Below are positions 9,632-20,882 of a DNA stretch of 64,000 nt, one piece after another (the first letter of the stretch is position 1; every line of letters begins with the position of its first letter). The notes below the pieces were generated by a model. It was not told the DNA's origin and did no database searches. It saw only the letters and a list, made by a program, of their open reading frames with translations. The DNA comes from Apoderus coryli. Lineage: Eukaryota; Arthropoda; Insecta; Coleoptera; Attelabidae. The DNA lies in the NCBI GenBank assembly GCA_911728435.2, contig OU452200.1, positions 28,473,715 through 28,537,714 on the forward strand. The letters are read 5' to 3'. The translations under genes and the position numbers were made by a program.

Positions 9632-12600
9632 GGGTAAAGTACCCAATTGTTGGCACTTTAAGGACTTTGTGTAGTCAATAATAGTGTATTTTTTACTGTA
9701 ATAATAAAATATAAGTAACTATATTTTTTATGGATTAACCTATGTCCATTCTAAGCAAATCAATTCAAAATTATGAAAAATATGCAGATTAGATTAAAAA
9801 AAAAAATTAATAGCAATAATATGCTCAAATTCTAATTGTTGGCACTTATAAGCCGGTTGTTGGCACCCCATTTATTGGCACCTTCCAATTTGCTGACATT
9901 CCAATTACTAGCATGTAATTAGTCATTGTATCTTAGTTATTGTCATTACACTAGGTAGAATAGGTGCTAGGTAGGTAGGTATGTTGAGGAAGAGAAACTA
10001 GAAGATTATTTGCTACTTGTAACATTTTATTCAAAATATTTTAGTGCAAGAGTTACATACGAAATATTCTTTATATAAACCCTTTCTCACTAAACAATCA
10101 ACGTGATACATTCTATTGCACTTTTGACATCGAATACCTACTCGAGTCAAAGTTAAGTTATGTGTACAAATGAAACACAATCCACTAGTAACTTTGTGGT
10201 TGTGTGATAAACTTCCACCGGTACAGTCCTCCTCTTCAAAAAATAGTTGTCTCTTATGAGTGCATGGTTTTGATTTTTCTTCTACTTTTCCCTTAGGTAA
10301 TTCGTTAGCTATTTCCACTGGTTCATCTACATTATTCGTTTCCATAATCTCATCTCGCTTGTCTTTTGCTTCCACTGTCTTCGTAGGTTTCTTAGTTCTT
10401 ACGTTGTTCCTATTAGTTTTAGATTTAGGCATTTTCAATAACTTTTCTTCTTCCCTTTTTGCCCTTTTTACTTTATTCTCCTCCTTTTTTCTTTCTTTTT
10501 CCTGCCTATCATTCTCCTTTTCTTCTAAATCTTTTTTATATGCTGAGGACACTAATACAAAAGATGTTCTTGGTATATTTCTTTTTCCTGCTCTTTCTGG
10601 TGTTTTTGGTTTCTGAAGAAAGTTTGTAATAGATTTTTTAACTTCTTCCCCTTGCTTGCAGCTATCGTCTCTTTTATTTTCAATATTAGTAATAATCTCT
10701 TGATCGTTAATTTCGTGTTCTAATAAATGTTCATATAACTTTTCGTGTGATTCTTCTTGTACTTCTCTTTTTTCCTTGTTGTTTTGGATATTAGTCTCAT
10801 TAATAGCATTTTCTTCCGTGTTAATTTCAACTGAAGACATCTCTGAGTAGTCTGAGTAGTGCTTATTCTGTTCTTTGTCAATATCTCCTGCTTTCACTAT
10901 GACAATATCTTCAATTATGTTGATTTTAGTTGTAAAATTCTTATTTTCAATTTCTTTATCATTTGTCTCTAAAACTATGGGCATAGTCATTATTTCTTCT
11001 TCTGTAAAATTGAATTGTTCTTCGTGTACATCTAGTATACTTATGTCGATAGTAGAATTGTCCATTGGATGTTCTGGTTTTAGGCAATCGTAAATATTTT
11101 TTAAGGCCCAAAAATAGGAGCAGTTACTCTCATGTTTGTCAGATGTAAAATTATAATTTTGCAAATTAGAAAATGTGTTTTCATCTAAAACTTTTTTTAA
11201 TTCTTCATAGGTTATTGATTTTCCTTCATCTGTAACATTATTTGCATTAGGATTTGTACCAGCAGATTCTAAATTTTTCCCAAGACATTTCTAAAAATCT
11301 AAGGCGTTGGGATTCCACGGCCATAATCCACAGGCCCTAAACCCATTTGCTACTGCATCTTTTTTAAGGTTCAGAAGTGCTTTTTTTAAAATTGGGGCAA
11401 AATGGCACTTTCCTAGCTGATGGTATGGGTTATCTCGTCTCCATTGAAGTACTCCTTCTTTCCAAAAGGTCTTGAGCGGCTTGAAGCATGAAACATCCGC
11501 AGGTTGCAAAATTCTAGTAGCGTTAGGGTATAAGGCTATTAGAATTATTTGTAGCTCTGTACATACTTGACTGAGCTTATAACAAACAAAATGACTGGAA
11601 GCTGAACGTTGTTTGCTATAATATTCTTATGGAATATATTTCTAACATAGTCGACGAAAATTTCGGATTTCATCCATCCATTTTCACTCATAGCAATACC
11701 CCACTCATCAGGAATACTATCAGCAATAGATTTGTTGAGACGTTTATTCGGAAAGATAATTAGAGGAGGTGTTACTTCTCCAGTCGCAGAGAAAGAAAGC
11801 ATCACTGTGAGGTTTTGCTTTGCCTGACCTTTGTCGACTTCATACACATTACGGGCACCTGTAGGGGCAATTACTTTGCCAAGTTTAGGGCAAAAGAGGA
11901 AGCATGTTTCGTCTCCATTAAATACTCTAGAAGGGTCATCCAGAATTGAAAATAAATCTTTGGATCTTAGATATTCTTCAATATCAGAAAACCATTTCCT
12001 TATGTCCTTCTCAGACACATTAGCCGAAGCCGATGTAACGGGTTCAGCGGTGCGATGTGTTAACTCTGGATGCCGATTTAAAAATGATTTGTACCAGTGA
12101 TCTCCTAAAGGGGTAACATACGATTAATTACAATAGCTACTAAAAATTATCATGTTTTTTAAACCTGGCATGTTTTCCTTAAAAGGATTTGGTCGTCCAC
12201 TAGCATCAAAGAACTCCTTAACCGAAAGTTGAAGATCAATTTTTCGTTTTGGGAATCCTTTTTTTTGACTTTCTAAAATCCAGTTAGCAATTGTGGTTTC
12301 CTCATCTGTAGTAAGATAAGTGTTCGGACCAGGTCGAGTTTTCGAAAATTTAGAGCTTAACCTGAACTGAAGTGTGGACCTCGGAATTCCATATTTTTGG
12401 GCAACTGACTTTTTAGATTCACCTTTTTTTATGTCTGCTAACGCTTTACGGACCGTTTCTTCATTGTAACCTTTTTTTTTCTCGTTCTTTGATTTGTTTT
12501 TTGGTTTACTCTTTGGCATCTAAATTAAAAAATGTAGAAGATGACTTATATGTATGTTATATTCTGTAGTTCGCTGCAGGTATAGGTTGATACTTAAAGT

Positions 12601-13144
12601 AAACTAGTTAGGTACGTATTTTTGAAAAAAGTAATACCTAGCAACACTATAAAAATAATGAGTGTCAACAATCGGTATAATACCAAACCTAAACAATTCT
12701 AATAGTTGGCATACGTGCCAATGATTAGTAAATTATACTTTTTAACATACCAAAAGTTGGCACCCCCTAAAAACCGTTAACAGTTTATAGTAAACAACAA
12801 TAAAGTTCTCTAAATTGACTTAAAAAGACTCTCAAAAATGTAGTTTGAAATGCATGGTGGTAGCTTAATCAATGTATCTTTTTTTACTCTATAGTTAACT
12901 CTCTGTTTCTTACCTTTAAACGCTAAATCTACACGACTTCTTGTGACAGCCACACAACATTCACGGTATCACTGTTGTTATGATTCCTGAACATGTACAA
13001 AATATGTCCAATACAGCATTGATGCCAATAAAACTTTTTTCTAACAAAAAATCCCTAAATAAATTGGCGGAATATTCAAAATTGAAAGAAAATGTAGTTG
13101 GGTGCCAACAATTAGTCGAGTGCCAATAATTGGGTACTTTACCC
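9632..13144 (-). mobile_element. complete pogo/Tigger-like DNA transposon
   Basis: It begins GGGTAAAGTACCCAATT and ends with the inverse, each flanked by TA (9630-9631, 13145-13146), as expected for Tc1/mariner/pogo. Total 3513 bp. Multiple TTGGCAC blocks lie inside both ends, near 9651, 9840, 9862 and 9880 on the left and 12705, 12755, 13102 and 13118 on the right. They may be subterminal transposase-binding sites. It carries one minus-strand transposase gene broken by a small deletion and a stop. It lies 5' of the receptor-tail exon at 13435, so it probably sits in that gene's upstream intron. Confidence 0.9.
10031..12519 (-). pseudogene. pogo-type transposase with C-terminal PHD finger, disrupted
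   Basis: In order: an N-terminal pipsqueak/CENP-B-like helix-turn-helix (12519-12165; Lys-rich start, Val-Ala-Gln-Lys-Tyr-Gly-Ile-Pro-Arg-Ser-Thr); a 60-nt GT-AG intron (12164-12105); a CENP-B-type block (Asp-His-Trp-Tyr-Lys-Ser-Phe-Leu-Asn-Arg-His-Pro); a DDE core with Phe-Asn-Gly-Asp-Glu-Thr; then Leu-Gln-Pro-Ala-Asp-Val-Ser; a long acidic/Lys-rich linker; and a terminal PHD-type finger (Cys-Phe-Ile-Cys...His-Val-Asp-Cys...Cys-Asn-Ser-Cys, 10160-10040). Two lesions: near 11590 the frame shifts right after Ile-Leu-Phe-Val, where the family's second catalytic Asp is expected, so that region appears deleted; and an in-frame TAG stands at 11291-11293. The 377-codon ORF 11164-10031 is the tail of this gene, not a separate gene. 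Confidence 0.85.
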
Positions 13145-13146
13145 TA

Positions 13147-13434
13147 TCCAATATTTAACATTTTTGTGTATAACTACATTTATTAATGGTGACATTACTA
13201 TACCCATATAGTAAAATGACAGTTCTATGCGACAAATTGGCATTTCAATGAATGATTTTAAATTTCGTAAATAAATAGTCCAATCTCAGTCAAAATATTT
13301 TGATCATACGGTTAAGAAACCAAACGATAATGCCGATTGAAATATGATGTACGTTTGAATATTTTATTATGTACCAATTCGAGTTAGTAGATACTAAAAT
13401 ATGTATTAATTTTATTTTGTGTTTTGTGATTCAG
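13147..13434 (+). other. intron sequence upstream of the receptor-tail exon
   Basis: AT-rich, no ORF, ending in a pyrimidine-rich stretch and TTCAG at the exon boundary (13434/13435). Confidence 0.5.
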
Positions 13435-13560
13435 ATCCACCTCCAATATTTGAAAATCCAACATACATGCAACAAGAAGATCAAAAACCAACAAGCCTAC
13501 AAACCTTCCAAGCTGAAATTGTTACATTTAACACAAATTTTATAACTGCAAAATCTTTAG
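13435..13560 (+). CDS. receptor-tail exon A (NPxY motif)
   Basis: Acceptor TTCAG before 13435, donor GTAAGG at 13561. 126 nt, entering in phase with two bases completing an Asp or similar codon and leaving one G over. It encodes the Asn-Pro-Thr-Tyr motif near its start. Confidence 0.65.
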
Positions 13561-15718
13561 GTAAGGTTATTTTTTTGGTTTCATCCACCCGCCGAGACTT
13601 GTAGTACCGAATTTAGCTAAAATGAAATTGTCTCAGCTCAAAATAATCGCATACGTTTCTTATTACTATGTTATTGAATTGATATTTTGATAATACACTA
13701 TAAAACATAGTAGGTTGAAGCTAAGAATTTCGTAATTTTTCAATTGAGCTCTTGCTTCAAATTTCATTTGCTCGCAAAAGAATTTAACACTGTAAATAAT
13801 TATCATATTATACAAAGTGTGTAAATAAATCACAAAAGTTTCGCACAATGATCGCGAATGCTCAGAACCATGGACACATAATATGCCGAGGTGTACCTAA
13901 ATTAATAACTGAAATTTTGTAATTTCGCGGGTTTTATTAATTTGAATGGCTCGATTCTTCAATTTTTGTGTTAAGGTTAACACGTACTTTGGTACGGTTG
14001 GCGATTTTTCATTAGAATAATGGATCAGAGAATTTGCATTGAATTTAGGGACAATGGAATAAAGTACCGTGTTTTAGAATTTATAAATATTGCAATTAAT
14101 GTATCTTGGACGATATAACAAGGGCTTAGCTAAAGAGCTTTCCAATAAGAGGTGTTATTTTGAATAGCCCGCTATTTCGGTGTGTGTCACTTTTCGAGCT
14201 ATCATTTTTTTACATTTGACTGAAAGGAACGATACACGCATTGAAATTATTAAAATTCACTAGAAAAAAGGTGAACATTTGGCAGAGACGGTTCGTAGAA
14301 CTCGAACATTTTTGGTCGTCGTGAAGCACCTTGTCGGACCGTAATACAGAAATTGGTAGAAAAATTCGAGCTGTTGGGACAAGTTAGTGATGAAGAAAAG
14401 AAAAGAATAAAAGCCGTGCACGTCGCTCAAGAACAGCCGAGAATATTGCTGCTGTAGCCAAAAGTGTTACGGTGAATGGATTGCGGTATCGAGAGATGAC
14501 TAATGATTTTTTATGGTCGGAATTGGATAGTATTGTTCTGGACAACGTTTACTTTCAACAAGACGGCGCTACCTGCCACACAAGCAACGAAACCATTGAT
14601 CTTTTACGGGAAAAGTTTCCGCACCGTGTTATCTCTCGAAGAGGAGATCACAATTGGCCACCGAGATCTTGCTATCGGGGACATAGGGCAGCCACTTTGC
14701 GATTTGGTTATTTAAAATTTCATGAAAAGGATATGGTCCTGTAGGCGTGGTCGTGGTGGTCATTTGGCTGATGTTATTTTCCATTATTAACGGCATACCT
14801 TCCTCTTTATAATGAAATAAACATCCGATCATTTATCTCAAAAAATTGCTTTTTCTTTTGAGTATCAAAATAACACCACTTATTGGAAAACTCTTTATAA
14901 GCCTTATCAAAACGCCATGAAACGTTATATATGACCAGCGCCAAAGCGCCGCAATCCACCAACTACCGATGAAAACGTGGAAAAAATTAGAGAAATTATT
15001 ATGAGCAATTGCCGAATCACATAAAGGAAGTCGCTAATTATGTTGGCATATGAATTGGCTTATGAAATTTTTGAGCAGTTTTGGGTATGTGACAGCTAAA
15101 TTTGTTCTTAATCTGTTGAGTTTCGAACAAAATCGGCGGCGAATGGAAGTTGCTAAGGAGAAATAGTCTGAAATAGAGAAATATGAATTGTCCAGAAATA
15201 ACACAAAACCAAAGTGACGCTTATTAGTAAATAACAACTACCTACTTTTCCGTGTAGTTAAGCTTCATTTAAATTATTTTTTCAATAAATTCCCACGGCA
15301 AATTTACCACTCTTAATTTTAACTAAATGAAACACAAGATGAAAGAATGAGCGAGAATATGTAAGCAACTAAATCCTGTTTTCCTTATATAATAATTAGT
15401 GTATTCGTAATACTGATGAACTGCAAATAACATCTAATTGTTTTAATTATTACAGAGGAAAACGTCTTTGTATATGATCATCCACCATCAACAGGAAGTT
15501 ATAGAAGCACTTCAATTATTGACGCCCCGTCTGAAATTCATTTACCACAAAATGGTGAACAATTAGAACCACTGTATGATGAGATCCCTCATAGAGAATA
15601 TCGAGAGCCGATTAATTTAGAACTAAATATAGTTGGTGTTAATACAAAGGAACTAGTTGATAATGTAGACACTAATCAATCACTATATATGAATACGTGC
15701 CAAAGTACTAGATTATAA
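13435..15718 (+). CDS. 3' end of a receptor-like gene: tyrosine-rich cytoplasmic-type tail (two exons)
   Basis: Two exons, 13435-13560 and 15456-15718, join in frame (phases 1 and 1) and end at TAA 15716-15718. The roughly 129 visible residues are polar, with no Cys repeats and no membrane segment. They carry Phe-Glu-Asn-Pro-Thr-Tyr (an NPxY motif), Val-Tyr-Asp-His-Pro, Leu-Tyr-Asp-Glu-Ile-Pro (half an ITAM-like YxxI) and Leu-Tyr-Met-Asn-Thr (YxN). Such motifs are typical of phagocytic receptor tails such as Draper and some Nimrods. The gene converges on a NimB-like gene 5 kb away, and Nimrod-family genes cluster in insects, so a NimA/NimC/Draper-like receptor is a reasonable guess. The extracellular and transmembrane exons were not found and must lie upstream of the window or in exons too short to see. 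A pogo element, two mariner relics and AT-rich DNA surround the exons. Confidence 0.6.
13561..14130 (+). other. intron of the receptor-tail gene, left part
   Basis: Begins with a consensus donor and carries AT-rich sequence with no exon candidate. The intron continues to 15455 and holds two mariner relics. Confidence 0.5.
14133..14895 (+). mobile_element. internally deleted mariner-like element
   Basis: Inverted ends AAGAGCTTTCCAATAAG / inverse with a few mismatches, flanked by TA (14131-14132, 14896-14897). The interior has frame-shifted N-terminal transposase remains (about 14220-14460) joined to a C-terminal segment (14472-14700) with Phe-Gln-Gln-Asp-Gly-Ala-Thr-Cys-His-Thr and Trp-Pro-Pro-Arg-Ser. 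The middle of the gene and the last catalytic region are lost. Located in the intron of the receptor-tail gene. Confidence 0.75.
14930..15180 (+). pseudogene. mariner transposase N-terminal relic
   Basis: Broken reading frames resembling the mariner paired HTH region: Pro-Pro-Thr-Thr-Asp-Glu-Asn-Val-Glu-Lys-Ile-Arg, then Lys-Glu-Val-Ala-Asn-Tyr-Val-Gly and Glu-Gln-Asn-Arg-Arg-Arg-Met-Glu-Val-Ala. It has different ends from the preceding element, so it is a separate old insertion. Confidence 0.5.
15456..15718 (+). CDS. receptor-tail exon B (last coding exon)
   Basis: Acceptor ATTACAG before 15456. Two bases complete the codon left by exon A, giving Glu. Contains the Tyr-Asp-Glu-Ile motif and ends with stop TAA at 15716-15718. 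Confidence 0.65.
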
Positions 15719-15751
15719 TAATTTTATAATTTTTGTATGTCTAATTCCTGA

Positions 15752-15757
15752 AATAAA
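15752..15757 (+). promoter_or_regulatory. poly(A) signal AATAAA of the receptor-tail gene
   Basis: AATAAA 34 bp after the stop, followed by T-rich sequence. Confidence 0.6.
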
Positions 15758-15841
15758 TAAGTTATTATTACATATAACTATTTATATTATTTTTAACTCA
15801 TTGCGTACTATAGGCTAGTGTGGCAGCATGAATGTGACATT

Positions 15842-17373
15842 CAGTAGCGGCTTGTCCTATGAAGCAAGCGAAGCAACGCTTCACCTAAATAATCAGTAAA
15901 ACTAAATAATATTTAAGTATTTAATTTTATTTTATTGTGTAATTATTTTTCTCCATATAAAATTTAAACTATAAATTAATGTATACCTAATTTTCAACCT
16001 GCTTTACCATACAACTGTAATTTTGAATTTCGTCTTCAACTGAAGCAGGCTTTATCGTATACACCTATTTAACATACTTAATTTACATACCTATAGGTAT
16101 TTCCCTCTTTTTTTATTCGTGTAATAATAGTAAAACATTATTTATTTCGGTCTCTCTCTCTTCCCAGTGTGCGACAGTTGACACCTTTGCCAGTGCTTGT
16201 GTCCTATGAGAATAGCCTATTTATTTATCATACACGTTCTTAAGCAGATAAAGCGTGCCTCAAAGCATTTTCATCTATAATTCAGCAACAATGGGCAACA
16301 CTGCCATCGCTATCGGTCTTCGTCTAAACATAGTTGCCAGCGGTTAATTGTACTAAGCATAGCATACGAATCTTGCCATTAAAAAAACACTATAAGAAGC
16401 ACGCTTCATATAGATGCAGTAGAGATTTAATGTAAAATAAGATTATATGACAATGCTTGGCGAGTGTTTTGTACCTATATGTCGATTATTATTTTGATTA
16501 TATCTATCTCTATCACACACTCGCCAATTTCTAGTGCTGTCACAGTTGTGCTATACCTGTGCTAATATTATTTTTATTTAATTTTCGGGAAGCTTCAAGT
16601 TTTGATTTTTGATATTTTGAATACAAATTAGTCTTTCTATTTAATTACCTACATATTCAATTTAAGTTTTAAAATCTAAAAAAGTAGTGAACAAATGAAA
16701 AAAATATATATACGGTTATTAATTACTAGGTACCTACCTATTTTTATAAAAATAAATGGGTAGGTACCGTAAAATATTGTTTTTTTTAATAATATAATAT
16801 ATTATAATATCTCATACTTTAATATGGAAGAATCAAGTGGAAGTACTACACATCAGCAGCGTAAATTATATTTACGCTGACATCAGGTAAGCGAAGTTAT
16901 TATGAAAAATGATGTTTATTTTTTAATTTTAACTAAAGTTAAGTTTTTTTAATCAACACTCCTTTGAAGAACAGAAAAATCTTGTTAAAAATATACAGAC
17001 ACACCTGTTCCAGATTTAAATAAATGTTTGATAAATATAAATAAAGGCAAATGCATAAAAGCAGAGCTTTTAATAATATCTGGTATGAGACGTATTATGA
17101 TTTGCTAACAGGTAGCATAAAAGTAATTTGATTGACAATTTCCTAAAATGTGTTTTATTTAGTATTATTATGAAGTAGGTAAATATATTCTAGATACTAG
17201 TTACACTTTCTAAAGAAAACAATACTTAGGTGAGGTACCTACTTATAAACATAACCTATATTTTATGCAGTTGACGAAGTAGGGATATCCCTATTAATTT
17301 TAGCTACCTAATAAGTATATGACTTTATTTTATGTTATGCTTCACCACATTAAACTGCCACAAGCCGCCACTG
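15842..17373. mobile_element. non-autonomous hAT element with exact 8-bp target duplication
   Basis: Starts CAGTAGCGGCTTGT and ends with the inverse (ACAAGCCGCCACTG), as in many hAT elements. The 8-bp direct repeat GTGACATT lies on both sides (15834-15841 and 17374-17381), exactly the hAT target-site length. 1532 bp with no transposase ORF; AT-rich with some GTAGGTA-type runs. It inserted 120 bp downstream of the receptor gene's stop codon. Confidence 0.9.
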
Positions 17374-17384
17374 GTGACATTCTT

Positions 17385-19210
17385 CTTAAAATGCCGTACA
17401 CTTCTAGTGCGTTGGCGACTATCTCATCATAATAAGGGTCCTTGTTTCCGCAGCGCGACAGAGTTCGCCCGTATGCTGGACAGGCGTCCAGTTCTTGATG
17501 TTTCTCAACCAGGACATCTGTTTACGTCCTACTCCTCTCTTCCCTTCAATTTTTCCTTGGAGAATTATCTGTGGTATTTTGTACTTCTCTCCTCGTAGTA
17601 TGTGGCCCAGGTATCCAATTTTCCGCTTCTTGATTATGTTGAAAAGTTCTCTTTCGCATCCCGCCCTTCTAAGAACGTCTTCATTTCGAACTCGGTCTAC
17701 CCACGATATACGTAGCATCCTTCTTATACACCACATTTCAAAAGCCTCAAGCTTGTTTATCGACCGGATCTTCAGAGTCCATGTTTCCATTCCATATAAC
17801 AGACGTAACACTGCACCATTCTGCATCTTAATTTGAGGGACAATGTCAGGTTGCAAAGAAAGGGTCTTAGGCTTGTGAAAGCTTGCCTCGCTTGTTGTAT
17901 GCGACAGCAAATTTCCTGTTCGGGATTCCATTGTTCATTTATGTTGGTTCCAAGGTATTTAAAGTTTTGCACTCGTTCAATAGGTTGGTCTTCCAAGTTT
18001 AACACAGCATTTTGAGGAGGGTTTCTGCTTACCATGCTTATCATGTACTTTGTCTTTTGTATGTTTATTTTGAGACCATTCCCCTTTCCAACTGTATTTA
18101 TCTGTTCCAGCATTAGTTGTAAGTCCTCTTCACTGTCAGCAATGATTACGGTGTCGTCTGCATACCGTATGTTGTTAATTGGTATACCATTTACTTTAAT
18201 CCCACACTCTAAGTCTTCCAGCGCCTAAGAAAATATATTTTCGACGTATAAGTTAAATAGTATTGGTGACAGTATGCACCCTTGTCGAACCCCCTTTAGA
18301 ACTTTAAATTCGTCTGTTGTTAGTGATTTCTCAAATCTTACACAGGCTTTTTGATTCCAGTATAGATTTTGGATGATTCTGATATCTGTTGCGTCAATAT
18401 TGGCATTGTGCAGAAGTTTCAACAAGGTGTCATGTCTAACATTGTCGAAGGCCTTCTCGTAATCAATAAACAGCATATATACGTCTTTTCGTTGGTCTAA
18501 GCTGTTTTGTACTAAAGTATTCAGGCAGAAAACGGCTTCACGACTCCCCATTCCGCTTTACATTTCGTGGCGTTGGTCGTCTTTGGGATCATTACGAACG
18601 TTGATCGCAACCAATCAGATGGAATGTGGCCAGTGTCATATATGCGATTGAACAAATTCACTAGCATTTCTACATTTTCTTCGTCTAACAACTTAATTGC
18701 TTCTACGGTGATGTCATCTGGTCCTGGGGCTTTGTACATCTTGGTTGACTTGATGGCATATATCACTTCGCTTTTAATTATAGAGGGCCCCGATAAATTA
18801 TCAGAGTGCAGCGTATGCACTGGCTGCTGTGGTCTTATATCATTGAAAAGGTTTTCCGCGTATTTTTTCCATGTCGTTGCTAGTTCTTCTTCTGATGTTA
18901 TATACTCATTTTGATCATTGCGTATTCGACTTTTGTGTTGTTTTCTGTATATATGTGATATATCTTTTACTTTTTTGTGCAATCCAAATGAATCACCTCT
19001 TGTTTGTAACTGTTCTATTTCAATACATCTTTCTTCCATCCATAGTTCCTTTGCTTCTTTGATCTTCCTTCTTATTTCCTTGTGAGTATCCTTATATTTC
19101 TCTTGATTTCCGTGGATTTTATATTTCCTGCGACCTTCCATCAGATCCAATATCTCTATCGTCATCCATTCTTTCTTTTTCCCTTTTCTTATTTTCGGTA
19201 ACATTAGAAG
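17385..19210 (-). mobile_element. 5'-truncated RTE-like non-LTR retrotransposon
   Basis: The minus strand encodes the linker, reverse transcriptase and C-terminal region of an RTE-type LINE, described in the pseudogene entry. Endonuclease is missing, so the copy is truncated. It abuts the hAT target duplication at 17381, so it inserted next to or into that site. Confidence 0.8.
17406..19204 (-). pseudogene. RTE-type reverse transcriptase, broken
   Basis: Segments in order: 19204-18521, basic linker and RT motif 0-1 (Lys-Ala-Pro-Gly-Pro-Asp-Asp-Ile); 18551-18225, Phe-Ile-Asp-Tyr-Glu-Lys-Ala-Phe-Asp and Gly-Val-Arg-Gln-Gly-Cys-Ile-Leu-Ser-Pro; then past a TAG the catalytic Tyr-Ala-Asp-Asp box (about 18170); 18113-17772, thumb region with Phe-Lys-Tyr-Leu-Gly-Thr; and 17840-17419, the C-terminal region. 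Lesions: about 40 residues missing with a frameshift near 18540, a stop near 18226 and a frameshift near 17780. Not functional. Confidence 0.85.
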
Positions 19211-20667
19211 CCATTAACTCACCATTATGATGATTTCTTCACCATGTTGCGTCATATGATACAGTTTAATATTGATAGTTTCCTAAATAATTAGGAGCTT
19301 CTTTTATGTTTCGTTACCTATTGCGAATATAACGCATCACTTATTCAATTTTCCAGGATGTAAAGTCTGGATATAACTGCTACTGATGTAACAACTACAC
19401 GCAAAAGTTTACTCCAAGCTGAAGCTCCCTTGGAAATAAGGCTTGCATCTGCTGCACGTGCCAACTGTATTGATTATGCAAGGCTGTTCCTCGACCACGA
19501 ATAACATGTCTTCAACGAGAGTCACAATTCGTGTAGGTCTGATAGATCCCCAAATCCCGCAAATAGCCAACTTCTCTACCTCCGGAACACGTAAAAAGGT
19601 TTCACATCCCAGATGATATCTTTGGGGAAACCATTACATATAAATCTGAGCTGCAGCCACTGAATTTTAATGTGATTCCCCGTATTTTTATTCTAATCAC
19701 GTAAAATAACGAGCACAAATGATAGCAAAGTACTGCCAGAAATTCCAAACATATCATCCTCAGTGGTTTACTTATATCATCAATCTATTGGACGAATACT
19801 CGATTTCATAATTAAATTTAATTTCATGATATTGAAGATTTTTGAATCCATATGTAATACCACAATGAAGGTGCAATAATTACATTTCAAAACATGTTTG
19901 GCAAGGATAACTTTATGACTGAAAATTTAACATAGATCTCTTATTGCCAATCAAAATAACAAATAAAAAACATATTTAACTGTGGGTGTGTGTAAGTCCA
20001 TTATGGGCACCTAATAAAAATAATTTTAAATATAGAAAGTGTCCCAAGAAATATGACACATCAAATTTATATATATTGTTAAATGTGTGTATTTTATTGA
20101 ATTTTTTCTACTCTCTGGGCCAAATACAGTGGCACTACCCACCTAACCATATCACATACGTTTTTTCATAAAAACATGTTAAAACTCAAGATCATTGTGT
20201 TCTTTTATTTTTTCATCGAAATTCATAAAAATTAAATACTAGTAAGCAACTAGTCTGTGCTTTAAAATGGTGTATAGAGTATTTGTAAATATTGTACAGT
20301 GTGCTCATAAAAATTACTCATATTTTATTAAATTAACCCACGTCTACTCAAAGAAAAACACAGTTTTAAAAATAACTTTATAATTTCAAATGGTACACAC
20401 TACATCTAATATCACGCGTCGATTCTAATTAAAATTCTCCTTCAACTGATATTAGCAATTTCTACATTTACCTAAATGTCACGGTTTTCTAAGAAATAAT
20501 TAGTTTGCTTGTATTTAAATATTTAATTATTAAAACCACTATTTCAGTAATATTATCTAACAAAATGTGCATAAAATCTTTATTTTTGAATTAAATATAT
20601 AATAATTGTAATAAAGAACGAGAACAAAGAGTAAAATGAATAAAATTAAAAGCAATTTAAAACTAAT
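19211..20667. other. spacer between the LINE and the NimB-like gene
   Basis: Mostly AT-rich. A plus-strand stretch at about 19370-19500 is open in one frame (about 40 codons, Leu/Ala/Arg-rich) and compositionally unlike its surroundings. It may be a fragment of an unidentified repeat; no domain recognised. Confidence 0.35.
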
Positions 20668-20673
20668 TTTATT
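20668..20673 (-). promoter_or_regulatory. poly(A) signal AATAAA of the NimB-like gene
   Basis: AATAAA on the minus strand about 50 bp past the stop codon. Confidence 0.6.
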
Positions 20674-20724
20674 TTCAAACATAAAATTATACACTTAAGA
20701 TTTGACACTCCATTTTAAAGTAAC

Positions 20725-20882
20725 TTAAAATCCTTGTAATACTTCATCCGGAATTAATTCGAAATGCATCGCAGATCTTCTCAGTCGTCGAATACAAACA
20801 TTACTACCCTTGGCTTCTTTTATATATCCTGGATTACAAATGCAAAAGTTGGGGGCTGAACAAACTCCATTAGGGCAACCAT
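20725..20882 (-). CDS. NimB-like exon 7 (last repeat and C-terminal tail)
   Basis: Acceptor TTACAG before 20882. Encodes the body of repeat 7 (Cys-Pro-Asn-Gly-Val-Cys...Cys-Ile-Cys-Asn-Pro-Gly-Tyr), then a basic Arg-Arg-Leu-Arg-Arg and a 16-residue tail ending Gly-Phe and TAA. Confidence 0.9.

Noticed and set aside
10260..11093. Plus-strand hydrophobic ORFs at 10260-10616 and 10875-11093
   Set aside because: Antisense shadows of the acidic/Lys-rich transposase linker.
10031..11164. 377-codon ORF as a host PHD-finger gene
   Set aside because: It continues in frame upstream of an acquired TAG into the pogo transposase and lies inside that element's inverted ends, so it is the transposase tail.
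17495..18914. Plus-strand ORFs of 60-115 codons
   Set aside because: Reverse-strand shadows of the RTE reverse transcriptase.
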